Source: Qipengyuania intermedia (GTDB lineage: Bacteria > Pseudomonadota > Alphaproteobacteria > Sphingomonadales > Sphingomonadaceae). From it: a stretch of DNA of 64,000 bases. The stretch is from NCBI RefSeq assembly GCF_019711615.1, contig NZ_JAIGNS010000002.1:297501-361500 (forward strand), written 5' to 3'. The notes under the pieces are model-generated. The model was given only the letters and a program-made list of their open reading frames with translations. It was not told the DNA's origin and searched no databases. Positions 48,122 through 59,745 of this stretch are shown piece by piece. A program made the position numbers and the translations under genes. Positions within the stretch are counted from its first letter, which is position 1. Every line of letters starts with the position of its first letter.

Positions 48122-49935
48122 TGCAACGCGGCAATAGCGGTGCGGCTGGTTGCCTTGATCGGATCGGCGACCGCGATAAGGCCTGCCGGTGCCCCGTCCA
48201 CGGCCACGAACATCACCGTCTGTCCGAGGCTTCGGCCTTCGTCCGCCGTTGACCGCCAGCCTTCTTCGAGCGCCCCTATACGCTCCATCATCTTTTCATT
48301 CCCGATCGCGACCAGGCGCTTGTCGACATTTGCCTGGATACCTTCGCCGGTCACGGATTCGATATCGGAAGCGTCGAGAATGGCAGCGCCCCTGTTTTGA
48401 GCCCCTTCCACGATCGCGTGGGCGAGCGGATGCTCGCTTCCTCTCTCAACGGCAGCGACAAGGCTCAGCAATTCCTGCTCGTCGAAATTTGGCTGCGGTT
48501 TTACGTCGACAAGATCAGGCTTGCCCCGGGTCAGCGTTCCGGTCTTGTCGACGACCAGCGTATCGATCTTTTCCAGCGTTTCGAGCGCTTCGGCGTTCTT
48601 GATCAGGATCCCGTGCTGCGCGCCCTTGCCGGTACCGGTCATGATCGACATCGGCGTCGCCAGTCCGAGCGCGCAGGGACACGCGATGATCAGAACGGCG
48701 ACCGCGTTGACGAGCGCGTAGGCAAGGGCCGGTGCCGGTCCCCAGATGGCCCAGACGACAAAACTCACGATAGCGACAAGGACGACGATGGGTACGAACC
48801 ATCCGGTGACCTGGTCGGCGAGCCGCTGGATCGGTGCCCGGCTGCGCTGGGCCTCCGCGACCATCTGCACGATCTTCGAGAGCATGGTGTCCGCGCCGAC
48901 CTGCGTCGCGCGCATGGTGAAGCTGCCGGTCTGGTTTACGGTGCCCCCGATCACGGGATCGCCCGCGCTTTTCTTGACGGGAATGGGTTCGCCACTGATC
49001 ATGGATTCGTCGATGGCACTGCTTCCATCCTCGAGCGTGCCATCGACGGGGACCTTGTCGCCCGGACGCACGCGCAGCAGGTCCCCCGACGTCAATTCAT
49101 CGAGCGGTACTTCGCGCTCGTCCCCGCGACCGAAGATCTTCATCGCGGTCGGGGGTGCGAGTTCGAGAAGCGCTCGCAAGGCGCTCGATGTCGATCCGCG
49201 CGCCTTGAGCTCGAGCACCTGCCCGAGCAGCACGAGGGTCGTGATAACCGCTGCGGCCTCGTAATAGACGCCGACCCGGCCCGCATGATCGCGGAATGCC
49301 TCGGGAAAGATGTCCGGGGCGAGGGTTGCCACAAGGCTGAACAGATAGGCGATGGCGACGCCGAAGCCGATCAGGGTGAACATGTTGAGGTTCATGGTCC
49401 GGACCGATTGCAGCGCGCGGGTGAAGAAGGGCCAGCCGCCCCAAAGCACCACCGGAGTTGCCAGCAGGAGCTGCAGCCACTGCGCGATAGCGGGTTCGAT
49501 GACCTGATCGAACGGTCGCGACGGGATCATGTCGCCCATCGCATAGGCGAAGAGCGGCAGCGTGAAGAGCGCGCTCCACCAGAACCTTCGCCGCATGTCG
49601 ACGAGTTCGGGATCGGGGCCCTCGTTCAGAGTGACCGTTTCGGGTTCGAGGGCCATCCCGCATATCGGGCAAGAGCCCGGCCTCGGCTGCCGGATCTCCG
49701 GATGCATCGGACAGGTGTATATCGTACCTTCCGGGACATCCTCGACAGCATCGAGGTGCGCCTTCGAAAGATACATCTCCGGATCCGCGCGGAACTTGTC
49801 GAGGCAGCGCGAGGAGCAGAAGTAATGGTCGCCACCCTCGTGTCGATCGACGAAGCGGGCGCCGTCCATCTTCACGCTCATTCCGCAAACGGGGTCGGTC
49901 GCCATACCCTCGATTGCATTGTGCCCATCGCTCAT
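47596..49935 (-). CDS. copA: Cu(+)/Ag(+)-exporting P-type ATPase
   Basis: 779 residues. The N-terminus has a YHS-like module (DPVCGMSV...[11 protein letters not shown]) and a heavy-metal-binding HMBD ([22 protein letters not shown]). The membrane and catalytic regions follow: [12 protein letters not shown] with the CPC transport site, phosphorylation DKTGTLT, HP motif in GSEHPLA and GDGINDAP. The transport-site pattern suits monovalent copper or silver. The start is preceded by GGGGAG. It exports Cu(I) across the inner membrane and belongs to the long minus-strand copper series. Its last 174 codons are duplicated at 31119-31644. Confidence 0.95.
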   Translation of the reverse strand: MSDGHNAIEGMATDPVCGMSVKMDGARFVDRHEGGDHYFCSSRCLDKFRADPEMYLSKAHLDAVEDVPEGTIYTCPMHPEIRQPRPGSCPICGMALEPETVTLNEGPDPELVDMRRRFWWSALFTLPLFAYAMGDMIPSRPFDQVIEPAIAQWLQLLLATPVVLWGGWPFFTRALQSVRTMNLNMFTLIGFGVAIAYLFSLVATLAPDIFPEAFRDHAGRVGVYYEAAAVITTLVLLGQVLELKARGSTSSALRALLELAPPTAMKIFGRGDEREVPLDELTSGDLLRVRPGDKVPVDGTLEDGSSAIDESMISGEPIPVKKSAGDPVIGGTVNQTGSFTMRATQVGADTMLSKIVQMVAEAQRSRAPIQRLADQVTGWFVPIVVLVAIVSFVVWAIWGPAPALAYALVNAVAVLIIACPCALGLATPMSIMTGTGKGAQHGILIKNAEALETLEKIDTLVVDKTGTLTRGKPDLVDVKPQPNFDEQELLSLVAAVERGSEHPLAHAIVEGAQNRGAAILDASDIESVTGEGIQANVDKRLVAIGNEKMMERIGALEEGWRSTADEGRSLGQTVMFVAVDGAPAGLIAVADPIKATSRTAIAALHERGIKIVMLTGDSEATARAVASQVGIDEVEANVSPEDKHRKIEQLKSEGRRVAMAGDGINDAPALAASHVGIAMGTGTDVAIESAGVTLVRGDLVGVVQALVLSRATMRNIRQNLFFAFAYNALGIPVAAGVLYPWTGLLLNPMIAAAAMSLSSVSVIGNALRLRGLALPKFDT

Positions 49936-49948
49936 CTGTCGTTCTCCC

Positions 49949-51490
49949 CTAATTGGCCATCACCACGAACTGCCCCATCATGCCTGCGTCCTCGTGCTCG
50001 AGGATATGGCAGTGATACATGTAGGGAGTGTCGGGATCGGTATTTTCTTCGAACCGCAACAGCAGCCTGACCTGTTCACGCGGGTTGACGATTACGGTGT
50101 CCTTGAAGCCCGCCTCTTCCGCCCGCGGAGGCCGACCGTCCCGGTCGAGCAAGCGGAACTGCACGTTATGAATATGAAAGGGATGGGCCATCATCGATGC
50201 GTTGGCGATTTCCCATATTTCCCACTGACCCACCGGTACGCGCTGATTGATGACGTCCATGTCCATGGTTTCGCCGTTAATCGACATGCCCCGGCCCATC
50301 ATGCCCATATCGAGCACGAAACGGCGGCTGCTAACGGCGAGTGAGGGGTCTGGCGCAGCAAGCGCGGCCAGAGTGGGCGGGAGCATTACTGGAGTTGACG
50401 CGCCTGAGGGGCGCATATCGAGGATCGAAAACGTGCGCCCCTGCCTCTCGCGATCGGCCCGGTTTCCCATCATTCCGCCGCCCATCATACCCCCGCCTTG
50501 CCCGCCCATCATGCCCATGGCGTTAGCAGGGCTGCTGGCAATCAGCCGGAGCGGGCGCCCTTCGGAAAGATCGACGATCACTTGTGCGCGTTCGCCTGGG
50601 GCAAGGGTAAGACTGCGAACCTCGCTTGGCGCGGCAAGCAGGCCGCCATCGCTTGCGATGAGTTGCATCGGACGATCACCTTCGAGCGAGAAGGTGTAGA
50701 ACCGCGCATTCGATCCATTGAGAAGCCGCAGGCGCAGCGGACCGGCGGCGGCCTCGAAAACGGCATTGGCCGTTCCGTTCACATAGATGCGCTCACCCAT
50801 CACCCCCATCATCCGCGAGTGCATATCGAGCGGGTAAACAAGGCGACCCGCGCCGTCGATCACGCGATCCTGCACGACGAGCGGTATGTCATCTACACCG
50901 TACCGGCTCGGCAGATCGAGGCGATCCTCTTCCTCGTCGCGCACGTAGATCGGGGCAGCAAGTCCGGCATAGACCTGTGGTCCGGCCCGGCGATGCAGAT
51001 GCGAATGATACCAGTATAACGAAGCGCGCTGGCGTATTTCAAAGGACGGGCTCCAGCGCTCACCGGGCCGTATGAGCTGGTGCGGCCCGCCATCCGCTGT
51101 GGCGGGAAGTTCGAAACCATGCCAGTGAACGGTCGCATCTTCGGCAAGCTTGTTGTCGATGTGAAAGCGAACCTGTTCGCCGCGGCGCATTTCGAGGGTC
51201 GGGCCGAGATAGGATGCGTCGATACCGATCGTCGGTGACGCCGTGCCGGGCACGAATTCTTTCTCGCCCGGTGTCAGGGACAGGCGAAAGACACGCTCGC
51301 CCCGTTCGATCGTTCCTGCTTGTAGCCGAGGTATGGCAAGAGGATTGCTTTCGCCTCCCTGATCGAGCGACATCCTGCTTTGCGTACCGCAACCCAGCAG
51401 CGGCAGCGCGGCGAAACCCGTCGCCGCGAGGCCGGCGCTCTTGATGAAGTCGCGGCGATCCTTAAAGTCGGGCCTGTCGATACCTGGCAT
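49949..51490 (-). CDS. Tat-exported multicopper oxidase
   Basis: 513 residues from ATG at 51490, with AGGTGA upstream. The twin-arginine signal [16 protein letters not shown] marks export by the Tat pathway, consistent with a folded copper enzyme. Copper-ligand motifs are [24 protein letters not shown] and [14 protein letters not shown] Met/Gly-rich insert (about residues 345-365) may bind extra copper. It probably oxidises Cu(I) to Cu(II) in the periplasm. It lies 13 bp upstream of copA. Confidence 0.93.
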   Translation of the reverse strand: MPGIDRPDFKDRRDFIKSAGLAATGFAALPLLGCGTQSRMSLDQGGESNPLAIPRLQAGTIERGERVFRLSLTPGEKEFVPGTASPTIGIDASYLGPTLEMRRGEQVRFHIDNKLAEDATVHWHGFELPATADGGPHQLIRPGERWSPSFEIRQRASLYWYHSHLHRRAGPQVYAGLAAPIYVRDEEEDRLDLPSRYGVDDIPLVVQDRVIDGAGRLVYPLDMHSRMMGVMGERIYVNGTANAVFEAAAGPLRLRLLNGSNARFYTFSLEGDRPMQLIASDGGLLAAPSEVRSLTLAPGERAQVIVDLSEGRPLRLIASSPANAMGMMGGQGGGMMGGGMMGNRADRERQGRTFSILDMRPSGASTPVMLPPTLAALAAPDPSLAVSSRRFVLDMGMMGRGMSINGETMDMDVINQRVPVGQWEIWEIANASMMAHPFHIHNVQFRLLDRDGRPPRAEEAGFKDTVIVNPREQVRLLLRFEENTDPDTPYMYHCHILEHEDAGMMGQFVVMAN

Positions 51491-51548
51491 ATTCACCTGT
51501 TTTTGCGTGGGAGGCACCGGCGCAACCGAGCGCCTCCCACCCACCGTC

Positions 51549-51935
51549 CTATCGCGGCGTTACCGAGGTAACGACGCTGCCTTCGGTTCCAGTACGAAAT
51601 TCAAAGGCTATTCCCTCACCGACACTGACCTGTTCGAGGATTTGCGCGTCGGCTTCGAAGGTCATGGTCATCGCGGGCCATCCGATACTTTCGACCGGAC
51701 CATGCTCGATGGTCACCGTGCCCGCCTCGGGATCGATGGCTGTAACCGTTCCCTCCGCGCTGGCGCTCTGCTCGCCGCCGGTCTCCTCCGCCATCGGCAT
51801 TTCGCCTGACATGGGCATGCTGTCCGAGTTCGCCATGTCGTCTGACATCATGGTCTCTGAGCTGTCGTCTGCAGCGTCGCAGGCTGCAAGCGCCAGCGGT
51901 GCCGCGAGCAGGATCATGTAGGTTGGGGTACGCAC
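51549..51935 (-). CDS. CusF-like periplasmic copper-binding lipoprotein
   Basis: 128 residues from GTG at 51935, chosen because AAGGAG stands 7 bp upstream. An ATG at 51917 would overlap cusA by four bases but lacks a positively charged signal start. A lipobox LAAC is followed by a Met/Asp/Ser-rich linker and a CusF OB-like domain with [16 protein letters not shown], which carries the His, Trp and Met ligands of CusF. It would bind Cu(I) or Ag(I) in the periplasm, anchored in the membrane. Confidence 0.88.
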   Translation of the reverse strand: MRTPTYMILLAAPLALAACDAADDSSETMMSDDMANSDSMPMSGEMPMAEETGGEQSASAEGTVTAIDPEAGTVTIEHGPVESIGWPAMTMTFEADAQILEQVSVGEGIAFEFRTGTEGSVVTSVTPR

Positions 51936-54900
51936 TCTTCTTCTCCTTGAGGGTTGGCCGGTTTTTCCGGACGGGGGCGCCGCAACAACAGATAGGCGGC
52001 GGGAAGCAGGAACATGGACAGGAGCGGGGCGGTGATCATGCCGCCAACCATCGGCGCGGCGATGCGGCTCATGACTTCCGAGCCCGCGCCGGTGCCGATC
52101 AGGATCGGAAAGAGACCCGCAAGGATGACTGCGACGGTCATCGCCTTGGGCCGCACGCGCAGGAGCGCGCCTTCCCGGATGGCCTCGTCTACTTCTTCGG
52201 CGCTCAGATCACCGCGTCGCCGCTCCAGTGCGGCTTTCAGGTAAATCAGCATCACTACGCCGAATTCGGCGGAGACGCCGGCAAGCGCGATGAAACCGAC
52301 CGCAGTCGCCACCGACTGGTTGTAGCCCATCAGATAGAGCAACCAGTATCCGCCCGTCAGCGCGAAGGGCAGCGTGCCCATGATCAGCAAGGCTTCGTCC
52401 CAGCGCCGGAAAATGAGATAGAGCAGCAGGAAAATGATCGCAAGCGTCGCGGGAACCACGACCTTCAGTCGCTCATAGGCGCGCGTCAGATATTCGAACT
52501 GGCCCGCATAGGACAGGCTGACGCCGGCAGGAAGATCGACACCCGCGGCGACGACCTCCTGCAGATCGGCGACCACCGAAGTAAGATCGCGGCCCCGGAC
52601 GTCGACGTAGATGTAGCTGGTCAGTCGGCCCTGTTCGCTCTTGAGCATGGGCGGACCGTCGCTGACGGCGATACGGGCGACAGTGCCAAGCGTGATCTGT
52701 TGGCCGGACGGCGTCAGAACCGGCAAGGCCCTGAGTTCCTCGACGCTGTCCCTGATTTCGCGGGGATAGCGCACATTGATCGGATAGCGCGCCAGCCCCT
52801 CGACGGTCCGTGCGACATTGGCACCGCCAACTGCACCAGAGACGATCTGCTGGATGTCGGCAATGTTGAGCCCGTATCGCGCGGCCGCCATCCGGTCGAT
52901 ATCGACATCGACATAGCGACCGCCCGACAGGCGCTCCGCCAGGGCGGAACTCACGCCAGGCACGGTCTTGGCGATACGCTCCACATCGAGTGCAACGCGT
53001 TCGAGTTGATCGAGATCGTCGCCTGAAACCTTGACCCCGATCGGGCTCTTGATCCCGGTCGCGAGCATGTCGATCCGGTTGCGGATCGGCGGCACCCAGA
53101 CATTGGCGAGGCCCGGCACCTGAACGACCCGGTCAAGTTCCTCGACCAGCAGATCGGGCGTCATTCCCTCGCGCCACTCCTCGCGCGGCTTGAAGCGGAT
53201 CGTCGTTTCGAACATCGTCAGGGGAGCCGGATCCGTCGCTGTATCGGCGCGCCCCGCCTTGCCGAACACCGTTTCCACCTCGGGGACCGACTTGATCAGG
53301 CGATCGGTGCGCTGCAGCAGCGCCGAAGCCTCGCCGGGGGAAAGGCCGGGCAGCGCGCTCGGCATATAAAGCAAATCGCCTTCATCGAGCGGCGGGAGGA
53401 ACTCGCCGCCAAGCCGGGTGAAGGGGATCGCGGTGGTCAGGAAGATCAGCGCCGCGATCACCAGCGTTGCCTTTGGGCGCCGCATGACCCAGTCGAGCCC
53501 CGGACGATAGATTTTCGTCAGCCAGCGGTTGAGAAAATTGGAATCCTCCGAAGGGATCTTCCCACGGATCAGCCATCCCATCATTACCGGCACCAGCGTT
53601 ACCGACAGAATGGCCGCGGCCGCCATGGCATAGGTCTTGGTGAAAGCGAGCGGAGCGAACAACCGCCCTTCCTGCGCCTGCAGGGTGAAGACCGGTAGGA
53701 ACGACAGCGTAATGATCAGCAGACTGAAGAACAACGCCGGTCCCACTTCCTTCGATGCATCGGCGATGATCCGCCAGCGTTCCTTCACCGCGAGCGCGGT
53801 ATCGGGATTCTCGTGTTCCCATCGCTCGAGATGCTTGTGCGCGTTCTCAATCATGACGACGGCGGCATCGACCATCGCACCGACCGCGATGGCTATTCCA
53901 CCCAGCGACATGATGTTGGCATTGACGCCCTGGATGCGCATCACGATGAAGGCCGCGAGCACGCCCAAAGGCAGGGTGATGATGGCGACAAGTGCCGAAC
54001 GCGCGTGCCAGAGGAACAGCGCGCATACGAGCGCCACGACGATAAACTCTTCGATGAGCTTCGTGGTGAGGTTCTCTATAGACGCATCGATGAGCTGAGA
54101 GCGATCGTAGGTCGTGACGATCTCGACGCCTTCGGGAAGGCTTGCCTGCAAGTCGTCGAGTCTGAGTTCCACGGCTTGGATCGCGCTTCGCGCATCCGCG
54201 CCCTGGCGCAGAACGATGATGCCCCCGGCAACCTCGCCTTCGCCATTGAGCTCGGCGATGCCACGGCGCAGCTCGGGGCCTACCTGGATTGTCGCTACGT
54301 CGCCAAGCGTGACCGGAATGCCGCCGCTCGCAGTGCGTAGTGGAATCTGCCGAAAATCCTCGAGGTCGCCGAGATAGCCCGAGGCACGCACCATATATTC
54401 GGCTTCGCCCATCTCGACGATCGAGCCGCCCGCTTCCTGGTTGGCGGCCTGGATTGCGCTCACGATCTCGGCGTGAGTCACGCCGAGCGATGCCATCCGG
54501 TAAGGTTCCAGCACGACCTGGTATTGCTTGACCATTCCGCCGACGCTGGCGACCTCGGCAATGCCGGGAATCGTCTTGAGCTCGTAGCGCAGGAACCAGT
54601 CCTGCAGGCTGCGCAGTCCGGCAAGGTCGTGCCCGCCGGTCCGGTCGACGAGCGCATATTCGTAGATCCACCCCACACCGGTTGCATCGGGCCCAAGCGT
54701 GCTCGTGACGCCATCGGGCAGGCGGTTCTGCACCTGGTTGAGATATTCGAGCACGCGCGAGCGTGCCCAGTAGAGGTCGGTACCGTCCTCGAAGATGATA
54801 TAGACATAGCTGTCACCGAACATCGAATAGCCACGGACGGTTTTCGCCCCCGGCACCGAGAGCATGGTCGTTGCCAGGGGATAGGTGACCTGTTCCTCGA

Positions 54901-55081
54901 CGATCCGGGGGGCCTGACCCGGATAGTTTGACCGGACCACAACCTGCACATCGGACAGATCGGGCAACGCGTCGACCGGCGTCGTGCGCACCGCCCAGAA
55001 ACCGGCCAGCGTTACCGCGACGGCGGCGAGAACGATAAACAGGCGGTTGGCGATCGAGGCATCGATTATCCGAGCAATCAT
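51914..55081 (-). CDS. cusA: CusA-type Cu/Ag HME-RND efflux pump
   Basis: 1055 residues from ATG at 55081; the open frame continues upstream but lies over cusB. It has about 12 membrane helices. The helix-IV motif [23 protein letters not shown] and [23 protein letters not shown] after the first helix are typical of CusA/SilA. The start overlaps the cusB stop. It would export Cu(I)/Ag(I) together with the adjacent adaptor and outer-membrane channel. Confidence 0.95.
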   Translation of the reverse strand: MIARIIDASIANRLFIVLAAVAVTLAGFWAVRTTPVDALPDLSDVQVVVRSNYPGQAPRIVEEQVTYPLATTMLSVPGAKTVRGYSMFGDSYVYIIFEDGTDLYWARSRVLEYLNQVQNRLPDGVTSTLGPDATGVGWIYEYALVDRTGGHDLAGLRSLQDWFLRYELKTIPGIAEVASVGGMVKQYQVVLEPYRMASLGVTHAEIVSAIQAANQEAGGSIVEMGEAEYMVRASGYLGDLEDFRQIPLRTASGGIPVTLGDVATIQVGPELRRGIAELNGEGEVAGGIIVLRQGADARSAIQAVELRLDDLQASLPEGVEIVTTYDRSQLIDASIENLTTKLIEEFIVVALVCALFLWHARSALVAIITLPLGVLAAFIVMRIQGVNANIMSLGGIAIAVGAMVDAAVVMIENAHKHLERWEHENPDTALAVKERWRIIADASKEVGPALFFSLLIITLSFLPVFTLQAQEGRLFAPLAFTKTYAMAAAAILSVTLVPVMMGWLIRGKIPSEDSNFLNRWLTKIYRPGLDWVMRRPKATLVIAALIFLTTAIPFTRLGGEFLPPLDEGDLLYMPSALPGLSPGEASALLQRTDRLIKSVPEVETVFGKAGRADTATDPAPLTMFETTIRFKPREEWREGMTPDLLVEELDRVVQVPGLANVWVPPIRNRIDMLATGIKSPIGVKVSGDDLDQLERVALDVERIAKTVPGVSSALAERLSGGRYVDVDIDRMAAARYGLNIADIQQIVSGAVGGANVARTVEGLARYPINVRYPREIRDSVEELRALPVLTPSGQQITLGTVARIAVSDGPPMLKSEQGRLTSYIYVDVRGRDLTSVVADLQEVVAAGVDLPAGVSLSYAGQFEYLTRAYERLKVVVPATLAIIFLLLYLIFRRWDEALLIMGTLPFALTGGYWLLYLMGYNQSVATAVGFIALAGVSAEFGVVMLIYLKAALERRRGDLSAEEVDEAIREGALLRVRPKAMTVAVILAGLFPILIGTGAGSEVMSRIAAPMVGGMITAPLLSMFLLPAAYLLLRRPRPEKPANPQGEEECVPQPT

Positions 55082-56586
55082 TGTCCGGCCCTCGTGATAG
55101 ACTCGATCCGGGGGCCTGCATCCTGCTGGGTGAAGGTGAAGCGCACCCTGTCTCCCGTCTCGAGCCCGCGCATTTGCGCCGCGCTCTTCGTGCGGAAGGT
55201 CATGGTCATCGCGGGCCAATCGAGCCGGGGCACAGGACCATGCCGCAGCGTCACCGAACCATTGGCGATCGACTGGATCGTGCCGGTGGCACCGAAGGTC
55301 GCTGGTGCGTCCTCGCCGCCGGTGGAAGCGTCATCTGCCTGATCTATCGGACGGACGTCCAGTCCGGTGAGGCTTGCTTCGGAATCGAGCAGGAACTGAC
55401 CCGATGTCACGACCTGGTCGCCTGCCGACAGACCGGCCAGCACTTCGGTCCTTCCACCCGCTTCGCGGCCGATCCGGACCTCGGCGGGCATGAAACCGCC
55501 CTCGTCCTGCTTCACCATCACGATGGTTCGACGTCCGGTCCTGATAACCGCTTCGGACGGTACCAGCAGCGCGCGGCGTGTGTCCGGGGTCAGCGAGACC
55601 TGTGCGAACATGCCCGGCTTGAGGCGCCCGGATGCATTGGGCAGTTGCGCACGAACGGTGATCGTACGGCTTGCATCCTGCGCGCTCGGCAGGATAGCGA
55701 TGATGGGCCCGGAGAAGCGTTCCTCGGGGAATGCGGTCAGCGTCGCGCTGACAGGTTGCCCGACGCGGACAGTCGCCGCCTGCCTTTCAGGCACCGCGGC
55801 TTCGAGCCAGATCGGTGAGAAACCGGTTATCTCGGCGAGCGTCTGTCCGGCCATGACTGTCATTCCCGGACGCACGCCGAGCGATGTGATGGCACCTCCA
55901 ATCGGCGCGGTAACGGTGATCGTGGACTGCGGACGTCCATTGCGCCCTACCGATGAGATCAGGCCTGGAGGCATGCCCAAAAGGCGCATGCGTTCGCGCA
56001 TGGCCTGCGCAAGTTCTTCATCACCGCTGTTCAGGACGGCCAGATACTCCTGCTGCGCTCCGCCCCATTCGGGAACCAGGATATCCGCGAGCGGCGCGCC
56101 CCGTCCAACGACATCGTCGGGCGCGCGGCCGTAGGTTCTTTGTACATAGCCTCCGGCACGTGGCTGGACGATCGCGACGTCGCGTTCATTGTAGGCCAGA
56201 ACGCCTGTGACGGTTATTTCCGGCTCGAGGACGCCGTACTCGGCTTCAGTGGTGCGGATGCCGAAATTCTGCACCAGGCCGGGATCTATCCTGACGCCTG
56301 CAGTGGCCTCCTCGCCCGCGCACTTGGGCACCAGCTGCATATCCATGAAGGGCGACTTGCCCGGCTCGTCGAAGTGCTGCCCCGGCACCATCGGGTCGTA
56401 CCAGTAAAGGACCTCCTCGCATTCGGTCGCACTGCCGCCCGCGTCGCTTGCACCACCTTGGCCTTCGCCGAGCTGCGAGAGACCATAGCCGGCGGCAAGA
56501 CTGATGAGCGCGACCGTGCCTGCCATCATCCAGGATTTCTGGCGCGGCGACAGCCTGTCCCACGCGGCTCCCATTGCGGGTCTCAT
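55078..56586 (-). CDS. cusB: CusB-type adaptor fused to a CusF domain
   Basis: 502 residues from ATG at 56586, coupled to cusC by an ATGA overlap. A single membrane helix is followed by a heavy-metal-binding segment ([20 protein letters not shown], ending in MQLVPKC), then lipoyl/coiled-coil and beta-barrel domains. The C-terminal 75 or so residues form a CusF-like domain with [18 protein letters not shown]. The chaperone is thus fused to the adaptor in addition to the free CusF-like lipoprotein. Confidence 0.92.
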   Translation of the reverse strand: MRPAMGAAWDRLSPRQKSWMMAGTVALISLAAGYGLSQLGEGQGGASDAGGSATECEEVLYWYDPMVPGQHFDEPGKSPFMDMQLVPKCAGEEATAGVRIDPGLVQNFGIRTTEAEYGVLEPEITVTGVLAYNERDVAIVQPRAGGYVQRTYGRAPDDVVGRGAPLADILVPEWGGAQQEYLAVLNSGDEELAQAMRERMRLLGMPPGLISSVGRNGRPQSTITVTAPIGGAITSLGVRPGMTVMAGQTLAEITGFSPIWLEAAVPERQAATVRVGQPVSATLTAFPEERFSGPIIAILPSAQDASRTITVRAQLPNASGRLKPGMFAQVSLTPDTRRALLVPSEAVIRTGRRTIVMVKQDEGGFMPAEVRIGREAGGRTEVLAGLSAGDQVVTSGQFLLDSEASLTGLDVRPIDQADDASTGGEDAPATFGATGTIQSIANGSVTLRHGPVPRLDWPAMTMTFRTKSAAQMRGLETGDRVRFTFTQQDAGPRIESITRAGQ

Positions 56587-57818
56587 CGGCCATACTCCCC
56601 ATAAGTCAGTCGCAGGTTCGCGGCGGCCTCGACGGACGCCTCTTCGCGTTGCAGAATTTCCACCCGCAGCATGGCGAGCGTTTTGATGGCGTCGATGATG
56701 TCGAGCAGATCCGCGCGGCCTGCGGCAAAGCTCGCGCGTTCGAGGTCCACGCGGCTTTCGGCAAGAGGGAGCAGTTCGTCCGTCGCGCGCTGCCATTGTC
56801 GATAAGCGCTGCGCCATGCGGCGAGATCGGTCTCGAACTGGGCTTCGAGTTCACGGAGCCGGTCTGCTCTGGCCGACTGCGCCGCCGCCGCCTCGGCGTC
56901 GGCGGCGGCTACACGCGGGTTTTGGCGCCGGTCGGCGAAAATCGGGAGCGTGATCGAACCCATCACCGAGACGACATCGCCAAAGTCGGGATCGCGCCTT
57001 CCATAGCTCACATTGACGCCGAAATCCGGACGCCTTTCCGATCGGGCAAGATCACTTCGCGCTTCCGCTTGACGAACCTGCGCAAGCGCCACGACAAGTT
57101 CCGGATTGCTTTGCAAACTTGCCCGCAAACCTTCGGGATCGAGATCGGGCGAAGGCGTGGTTCCGGTCGCGATAGCGTTCGTCAGAGCGGTATAGCGCGA
57201 CAGCATGGCTTGCGCGGCCTCTCGGTCGGCTTCAATCCTGGTCCGCATATCTTCGACCTCGAGCACGGCACGGCGTATTTCGAGACTTTCGGCGGGTCTG
57301 GCCGAACCGGCGGCTACAGAACTGCGCGCGAGTGGCACGAGCCCCCCGATTTCAGCAAGTGCATCGTCGGCGACGGTCAGAGCCCGTTGGGCATAAGCCA
57401 ACGAAATCCATGCCATTCCTGCTCCCACGCGCACCCTGTAACTTGTTTGACGCAACTGTGCTGCGGCAAGGTCGATGTCGGCCTCCGCCATTCCGAACCG
57501 GGCCCGACGTTTCGCGAGATTGGGGATCTCCTGTTCGATACCGACTTGGATCTGCGTTGGGAGCTGGCGATTCAGCTCGAACGCAGCCGGCCCGCTTACC
57601 GGCAGGTTCTGGATGCTCGCGCGAAGCCGCGGATCGGGCAATTCATCGGCAGCGTCGGCGATCTCGCGCCGGGCGTCCAGTCTTAGCTCGCTTGTTCGAA
57701 CCTGGGGCTGGTCGCTCGTTGCTGCTCGCAAAGCTTCCTCATAGCCCACCGACTGGGCATTACTCGCCGGCGCGAGGGCCAGCAGGACCGGAAGCGCGGT
57801 CCAGCTTATTCGTTTCAT
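56583..57818 (-). CDS. cusC: CusC-type outer-membrane factor
   Basis: 411 residues. A signal peptide ends near ...APASNAQ and is followed by OEP-type helical repeats (GIEQEIPNLAKRRARFGMAEADIDLA). It is shorter than lipoprotein types and lacks a lipobox. It completes the CusCBA system. Its start is 115 bp downstream of the small periplasmic protein gene, so it is probably transcribed with it. Confidence 0.87.
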   Translation of the reverse strand: MKRISWTALPVLLALAPASNAQSVGYEEALRAATSDQPQVRTSELRLDARREIADAADELPDPRLRASIQNLPVSGPAAFELNRQLPTQIQVGIEQEIPNLAKRRARFGMAEADIDLAAAQLRQTSYRVRVGAGMAWISLAYAQRALTVADDALAEIGGLVPLARSSVAAGSARPAESLEIRRAVLEVEDMRTRIEADREAAQAMLSRYTALTNAIATGTTPSPDLDPEGLRASLQSNPELVVALAQVRQAEARSDLARSERRPDFGVNVSYGRRDPDFGDVVSVMGSITLPIFADRRQNPRVAAADAEAAAAQSARADRLRELEAQFETDLAAWRSAYRQWQRATDELLPLAESRVDLERASFAAGRADLLDIIDAIKTLAMLRVEILQREEASVEAAANLRLTYGEYGR

Positions 57819-57933
57819 GATCGTTCATCCGCAAAAGGAGCGCGTCAGACACGCGTTCCGGATCACCGGCCCGCGTCGAGCGCAGGCCGTTCATCCAGAG
57901 GCAGGAGCGCGCAGGCTTGAGCCTGCACACGGG

Positions 57934-58290
57934 TCATGCCGGAAGTTGCGGAGGTGGCGGCTCTGGCCCTAGTCCTGTGGCTGCGAGCGAATTGGAGACT
58001 AATCTGCTGAACTGAGAAGCCTGCGCCGGTATTTCACCGACCAGGGTCGCATCACCCCCTGGAACGAGGGGCGGGATGCAGCCGAATGCCACGAGACAAT
58101 CCAGCCGAAGGTTCTTGCAAGGCACGCCGTCATGATCGTCCATGGAAGCTGCGCCCGCCATCATCTCCATCTCGGCGCAGGCCGGTTTGCCTGCATCGAC
58201 CGCCTGAGGCAGGGCAGATGCATGCGCTGCCGACTGGACGAACAGCCCGCAGGCGATCAGTAGCAGTCCAAGGGTGCGCAAGACTCGCAT
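57934..58290 (-). CDS. small periplasmic protein upstream of cusCBA
   Basis: 118 residues from ATG at 58290. A hydrophobic signal (MRVLRTLGLLLIACGLFV) precedes a mature part with several Cys (KPACAEM, GVPCKN, LDCLVAFGC) and a Pro-rich C-terminus. Similar short Cys/Met proteins often precede cus or czc operons and may bind copper. The family is not certain. Confidence 0.6.
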   Translation of the reverse strand: MRVLRTLGLLLIACGLFVQSAAHASALPQAVDAGKPACAEMEMMAGAASMDDHDGVPCKNLRLDCLVAFGCIPPLVPGGDATLVGEIPAQASQFSRLVSNSLAATGLGPEPPPPQLPA

Positions 58291-58352
58291 AAAAAAGGCG
58301 TAAAGCTTTGAAGAGCGCAAGACAAGGACCTCGCATCGGGTGCGATGGTTCA

Positions 58353-59702
58353 TCACGACGCGTGCTGCCAGGCACCCATCGAGCCCAGATATATATCGAG
58401 CTTTTCGAATCCTTTGCTTTGCAGCCAGCCCGCTGCCACACTCGCACGCATGCCACTGGCACACATGACGGAATAGGCGCGTTCGCGATCGAGCTCGGCG
58501 AAGCGGGAATTGAGTTCGCCCACGTAGATGTGTTCCGATCCCTCGATCGCGCTGCTGCGCCGCTCATCGAGGTCACGCACGTCAAGCAAGGTCCAGTTGT
58601 CGCGCTTGCGCTCGAGACGATCCTGAACCTCGCTCGTCCCGATCATCGGAAGGTTCGCCATGTCCATTCCTTGCGCTGCAGCCGGGACGATACCGACATA
58701 GCCGCCGTCGATCGAGTCGAGCCCGATCCTCACAAGGTGTGTCATGGCCGAAGCCAGCTGGTCTTCCGCCGATCCGACGAGGGCGATTGTTTCACCCTCC
58801 CTGATGAACCAGCCCGCAAACGCCGAGATCATGCCGACCGGAAGGCATATCGAACCAGGCAGATGCCCGCTTGCGTATGCAAGCGGATCCCGTACGTCGA
58901 CGACATGATCGGGGTCGATTTCGCGAATGTCCGAGAGCATGAGACATTTTGGTCGCAAAATCCGTGGCGCAGGAGATGTTCCCTCGACATTCAGGCGCTC
59001 CATCAGCCTGAAATAGGGCGGTTGGTAATGATGCTCGGCGAGCTTGGCCTCGATAAATTCCTCGCGATGGGCGATCTGGAGCCGGGGATTGTTGCGACGT
59101 TCGTGGCCTATGGTCGAGAATTCCCGGTCCGCCATTCCCGAACCGCAGACCGAGCCTGCTCCATGCGCGGGGTAAATGATCGTCTGGTCACCCAGACCGC
59201 AAATCTTCTGCAGTGAATCGTACAGGAGGCCCGCGACCTCCCGCGCGCGCTCGGGATAGAAATCGGTGCGTCCGACGTCGCCAACGAAGAGCGCATCGCC
59301 GGTGAACACGCCGATCGGTCCTTCGGGAAAATCGTCGTCATGGAGGACGAAGGCGAGATGATCGTCGGTGTGACCGGGAGTTTCGAGCACCGAAATCCGC
59401 AACTTCCCGATCTCGAAAACGTCGCCCTCTCGCGCGGTGTCGGCGAAAACAATCTCGTCCGCAGGGTTTGGACCGTGCAGAACGCGGGCACCGGTCATTT
59501 TGGCCAATACCGGCGATCCCGTGATGAGATCCTCATTCCTGTGCGTTTCGAAGATATGCGTGATCTCCAGCCCTTCGGCGCGGGCACGCTCGACATAAAT
59601 CTCGCAGTCCCGGCGCGGATCGATGACCGCTGCCTTGCCCTGCGAACCAATCAGATAGGAAAGGTGGGAGAGGCCGGGGGTCTTTATCTTCTCGAGCAGC
59701 AT
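58353..59702 (-). CDS. MBL-fold/rhodanese fusion (persulfide-dioxygenase-like)
   Basis: 449 residues from ATG at 59702. The N-terminal metallo-beta-lactamase domain (about 1-230) keeps ETPGHTDDH, FTGDALFVGDVGRTD and YPAHGAGS. The first metal motif, however, is THRNEDLITG instead of the usual THxHADHxTG, so two His ligands are replaced. Two rhodanese domains follow: the first (about 260-340) lacks the Cys, and the second (about 350-449) has an active-site loop CASGMRAS with Cys. Related enzymes act on sulfane sulfur. The changed metal site makes activity uncertain. Confidence 0.87.
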   Translation of the reverse strand: MLLEKIKTPGLSHLSYLIGSQGKAAVIDPRRDCEIYVERARAEGLEITHIFETHRNEDLITGSPVLAKMTGARVLHGPNPADEIVFADTAREGDVFEIGKLRISVLETPGHTDDHLAFVLHDDDFPEGPIGVFTGDALFVGDVGRTDFYPERAREVAGLLYDSLQKICGLGDQTIIYPAHGAGSVCGSGMADREFSTIGHERRNNPRLQIAHREEFIEAKLAEHHYQPPYFRLMERLNVEGTSPAPRILRPKCLMLSDIREIDPDHVVDVRDPLAYASGHLPGSICLPVGMISAFAGWFIREGETIALVGSAEDQLASAMTHLVRIGLDSIDGGYVGIVPAAAQGMDMANLPMIGTSEVQDRLERKRDNWTLLDVRDLDERRSSAIEGSEHIYVGELNSRFAELDRERAYSVMCASGMRASVAAGWLQSKGFEKLDIYLGSMGAWQHAS

Positions 59703-59745
59703 GTTTTGCCTCGTTGTTGGAGTGTTTCCGTGAGACCGCGTCGAT

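Noticed and set aside
47069-48252. Plus-strand frames of 217 and 239 codons, also present in copy A
   Set aside because: They are antisense to the membrane gene and the CopA gene; their duplication follows from the DNA repeat, not from selection on a protein.
48397-50070. 557-codon plus-strand frame
   Set aside because: It is antisense to copA and the oxidase, with His/Arg/Asp-rich, non-domain sequence.
51899-54931. Long plus-strand frames (375, 175, 152 codons)
   Set aside because: They are shadows of the cusA gene on the opposite strand.
56574-57686. 370-codon plus-strand frame
   Set aside because: It is antisense to cusC, with no domain or ribosome-binding site.
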